Program-made: the position numbers and the translations under genes
NCBI GenBank assembly: GCA_006227015.1
Contig: SBGI01000129.1
Coordinates: forward strand, 1-8,000
Length of the DNA stretch: 8,000 nt
Direction of reading: 5' to 3'
Origin: Gammaproteobacteria bacterium
GTDB taxonomy: Bacteria; Pseudomonadota; Gammaproteobacteria; Pseudomonadales; Porticoccaceae
Shown here: positions 5,238 through 8,000 of the stretch, one piece after another
Layout: each line of letters begins with the position of its first letter
Position numbering within the stretch: the first letter of the stretch is position 1
Notes under the pieces: generated by a model
Told to the model about the DNA's origin: nothing
The model's database searches: none
What the model saw: only the letters and a program-made list of their open reading frames with translations

Positions 5238-8000
5238 TTATTGCCCGATGGAAATGGCCATCTCGGGGGGCTTGTCGAGTGCTTTTTCAAAAGCGCCTGT
5301 ACAAAGGATCATCTGACCAGGCTTCACTCCCGCATCCACCAGGTAAGCCTTGGCAGCCTCGGTGCGCTGATCGGCCAGCAGGGCCATGGCGGCCACCTGC
5401 TCAGGGGTGATTACGGGTTCGGGATCTACCGCCTCCTCCTGGACATTTTTGTCAGCGTCCTTCTGCTCCGCTTTATCGGTATTCTTGAGACCGTCAGGAG
5501 CATAGACACTCATCCAGTCCTGGCGGGTGGAAGGTGCGCAAAACACGAGATGCAGCTGCTGCCGGGCCTGGAGCATTGCCGCAATCTTGTTGAGGCTTTC
5601 ATGGGCGGGATCGCTTAGGGCCGCCAGACCGGGAGTAAAAGGCACCGGCTGAAACGACAGGTTGGCCAGGCTGTCCCCGATTAACGATTTAGCCAACAAC
5701 CCGAATGGCAGATAGTAGTTGACGACAGTTTCGGCGATAACCTTAAACAGCACTTTGTTGATAATCTTGCTGAGAGAAAACTCCGGTGAGTTGATGTTGC
5801 CGCCTATGGGCAGTTTCAACTCAATCGTGCCGTCATTGTCTCGCAACAGTGAAAGCGCAAACTCCAGAGGTACGCCCAGTTCCTCTGCCCCTTCCGGCAG
5901 TTGGTCCTTGTTTAATGGCGAGACTTTCAGCTCGTGAAACCGGGTAGTAATCTCGGCATCAATTTCATCCTCACGCACTGCCACGTCGATATCTGCATCC
6001 ACCGAACCATGGTCCAGGTGATAACCGATGTATTTACCGGCGTAACCGGACAGATCACGGACATCAACTCCGTTGAGCTCGCCATCCACCTTGGTATTCA
6101 GGTGTTCGCCAAAGGGTGCCAGGTCACCCGCCAGCTTCAGGTAGCCAAAACGGTTTACGCCCAGATTAAAGTTGAGCGTTGCTCCCTTGTCCGGACGGGT
6201 GGCATCCAGATGCTGAACAGCCAGCCCCAGGTTTGAAAATTGTTGTGACAATGCTGGTGAAACGCTCTCATCCAGCACACGGACCTGCCCCTGCTGACCA
6301 ATCAGTATTTCACCCATGCGCAGCTGCACGGGTCCCTGACCCCCTTGTCCCGATGATGCGCTCTCGGGAACTTCCTCGGAATTTTCCCCGGCAGCCTTGC
6401 CAATAAAACGGTTCAATTGTTTCAGCATTACCAGTTGTCCATCGCTATCACGATGCACAAAAATATCGGGATTCTTAATCTCCAAATGCTCCAGCCCCAG
6501 CACAGACTGTGTTTTTGAAAACCCCCTAAGCGATACCAACGGCACTTGCACATAATGGTCGACCCCCTCCATTTGAGAAGCAGGGGACATAAAGGCCAGC
6601 CCGTCGAGCTGAAAACTTTCAAGGCCAATAGCTTCGGCACCCGTGGTCAGGTTATTCAATGCCAGCACATCAATGGACAGCAGTTCCTGTTCCGCCATAA
6701 CTCGCAATTGCGATGTGCTCAGGCTACCCAGGGAAAACGTTTTTTGGGGTGATGGGGAAGCCTCCACCTCTGCATCAATAGCGGCAGCATCCGCCTCGCT
6801 AGCAGGCACCAGTTGTGCCATCAGTGTCGGTGCAAATGCCAATTCACCGCTATCCAAAGTCTGCAAATGGACCCGGGCGTCGCCCAGCGAGATGCTGTTG
6901 AGCACAATATTTTCACCGGCGCTCAGACCCGCCAGAGTCAGTTGCATGAGGGCCAGTGCGCTCTCTTCAGCCCGAGGCAATAGTTCGAAATTGGCCAGCT
7001 TCAGTTCATCCAGTGACACCTCAGCGCCCTGCAACCCAAGCCCCTGCAGGGTCACGTCCGACACCTCAAGCAATGGTCGGTCAGCGCCGACGTAAACATG
7101 GTTCAGGGAAAACTGCCTTAAAGCCACACTGGCAGATTTGTCAGACTCTGCCTCGGGCTTGTCTTTGTCTGTATCTCCAGCCAAAGCGGACACTCTTTCC
7201 ATAACCGCCGGAGCGAAAGTCAGCAGCCCTTCCTGATTCAACTGCAGCTGCGCCGAAAGTTCACCCAGTAACAACTGGTCCACAATAATGTTGTCGGAAG
7301 CTGACAGCTGTTTCAGCTCCAGGCTGTCCAGCTGCAACGCATTGTCTGTTTCAGGCAACAGCAAGACATTTTGAACAGACAGCGCCCCCATTTTCCAGAG
7401 ACGCATATCGGGGCTGACGAGATTGCCCACACTAACGGAGTCGATGGCAAGTAGGGAAAGCGGCTGCAAACGGTCATACCATCTCAGCGCCTGCAACTGT
7501 ACTCCCGGCACCAACAGAGTACCTTCCTCACCCAACTCCAGATCCAGGTCACCCGTGTGCGTTAATCCCCCGAGATAGGCACATTGATTAGCCAACGGCT
7601 GGTTCTCTGCATCGACACGGGAATAACAGATATCCAGATTGTTCAGGCTGAGGAATTCGATGGAGATTCTGGCAATACCGCCATCCGAACTGGTCGCTTC
7701 TTCTTCGACCGCAGTCTCGGGATCACCGCCTGTCGCAATGGGGATTCCGCCGATACGCAGTATGCCAGGACCCTGAACGAGGTCGATCGCCAGGGTATCC
7801 AGTACCAGATCCTCAATCAGGAGCCACTGATCGCTCAATGGCCGCCAGGCAATATTGACGTGCAGTTCATCCACCAACAGTTGCTCGCCATTGGGCGCGC
7901 GCACCTGCACATCGTTAATTTGCACAGAACCCAGCACCGGGCGGATGCTGATATAGCCAATGGAAGCCTCCAGCCCCTGTTTCGTGAGCCAGGTTTCCGC
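5238..8000 (-). CDS. DUF748/AsmA-like envelope protein, repeat-rich (5' end outside window)
   Basis: This is a very large protein, about 920 residues visible, related to the DUF748 group of AsmA-like proteins. That group is thought to be anchored in the inner membrane and to span the periplasm; some AsmA-like relatives carry phospholipids to the outer membrane. The frame has no stop up to position 8000 (it reads WLTKQGLEASIGYISIRPV before the first GTG at 7937), so the true start and any N-terminal anchor lie outside. The C-terminal core (about 5500-6190) carries LNFNLGVNRFGYLKLAGDL, LPIGGNINSPEFSLSKI and YYLPFGLLAKSL, typical of DUF748. An OmpA-like tail follows, with ESLNKIAAMLQARQQLHLV and LADQRTEAAKAYLVDAGV split by a charged insert. 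Upstream of the core are four related beta-rich modules, each with an acidic linker. It is probably cotranscribed with parC 27 bp downstream. The substrate is unknown. Confidence 0.88.
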   Translation of the reverse strand, partial: AETWLTKQGLEASIGYISIRPVLGSVQINDVQVRAPNGEQLLVDELHVNIAWRPLSDQWLLIEDLVLDTLAIDLVQGPGILRIGGIPIATGGDPETAVEEEATSSDGGIARISIEFLSLNNLDICYSRVDAENQPLANQCAYLGGLTHTGDLDLELGEEGTLLVPGVQLQALRWYDRLQPLSLLAIDSVSVGNLVSPDMRLWKMGALSVQNVLLLPETDNALQLDSLELKQLSASDNIIVDQLLLGELSAQLQLNQEGLLTFAPAVMERVSALAGDTDKDKPEAESDKSASVALRQFSLNHVYVGADRPLLEVSDVTLQGLGLQGAEVSLDELKLANFELLPRAEESALALMQLTLAGLSAGENIVLNSISLGDARVHLQTLDSGELAFAPTLMAQLVPASEADAAAIDAEVEASPSPQKTFSLGSLSTSQLRVMAEQELLSIDVLALNNLTTGAEAIGLESFQLDGLAFMSPASQMEGVDHYVQVPLVSLRGFSKTQSVLGLEHLEIKNPDIFVHRDSDGQLVMLKQLNRFIGKAAGENSEEVPESASSGQGGQGPVQLRMGEILIGQQGQVRVLDESVSPALSQQFSNLGLAVQHLDATRPDKGATLNFNLGVNRFGYLKLAGDLAPFGEHLNTKVDGELNGVDVRDLSGYAGKYIGYHLDHGSVDADIDVAVREDEIDAEITTRFHELKVSPLNKDQLPEGAEELGVPLEFALSLLRDNDGTIELKLPIGGNINSPEFSLSKIINKVLFKVIAETVVNYYLPFGLLAKSLIGDSLANLSFQPVPFTPGLAALSDPAHESLNKIAAMLQARQQLHLVFCAPSTRQDWMSVYAPDGLKNTDKAEQKDADKNVQEEAVDPEPVITPEQVAAMALLADQRTEAAKAYLVDAGVKPGQMILCTGAFEKALDKPPEMAISIGQ
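6180..7830 (-). repeat. Four diverged tandem modules inside the DUF748 protein
   Basis: Numbering from the GTG at 7937, modules cover roughly residues 38-140, 197-325, 326-455 and 463-585. Modules 2 and 3 align with no gap at a 127-residue offset from 206 to 249: LSASDNI pairs with LSAGENI, LLLGE with ISLGD, and FAPAVM with FAPTLM. Each module has beta-like strands, a Gly-turn, a Ser/Glu/Asp-rich linker (72-87, 254-268, 380-398, 515-535) and a second block with the sense hydrophobic-x-D-x(3)-P/L-L. Modules 1 and 4 are more diverged, and their boundaries are approximate. Confidence 0.6.

Noticed and set aside
7935..7937. GTG at 7937 as the true start of the DUF748 gene
   Set aside because: The frame stays open and AsmA-like in character to position 8000, and the N-terminal anchor expected of the family is missing, so the gene begins outside the window.

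Overview
The window looks like chromosomal DNA from a free-living, probably marine gammaproteobacterium of moderate GC. AceK and ParC align closely, from memory, with their Escherichia coli counterparts, and the DUF748/AsmA-like gene next to parC suits the Cellvibrionales/Oceanospirillales/Pseudomonadales part of that class. The genus cannot be fixed from the sequence alone. No mobile element, tRNA, rRNA or CRISPR array is visible.

Layout. On the plus strand, positions 1-816 hold the C-terminal half of aceK (isocitrate dehydrogenase kinase/phosphatase), which runs in from the left edge. All other genes are on the minus strand. From right to left they are: a large DUF748/AsmA-like envelope gene (8000 down to 5238, 5' end outside the window), parC (5210-2955, 27 bp after it), a YqaE/Pmp3-type small membrane protein (2826-2665), an MscS mechanosensitive channel (2594-1788), a GlsB/YeaQ-type small membrane protein (1717-1454), and a secreted, methionine-rich, very highly charged 136-residue protein of unknown function (1411-1001). 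A hairpin at 956-984 with A and T tracts on its two sides can terminate both this series and the convergent aceK.

How the parts fit. DUF748-parC looks like one transcription unit. A promoter-like site at 2884-2912 appears to start a second unit, yqaE-mscS, which ends at a strong minus-strand terminator at 1752-1774. The GlsB-type gene and the methionine-rich gene follow with a 42-bp gap and probably form a third unit. Together these four genes form a small islet of envelope and osmotic-stress proteins between two housekeeping genes. For the GlsB-type and YqaE genes, Shine-Dalgarno positions favour starts downstream of the longest open frame.

The two most interesting items are the methionine-rich exported protein (16 Met and about 57% charged residues in 113 mature residues) and an internal fourfold repeat in the DUF748 protein, two copies of which align without gaps at a 127-residue offset.
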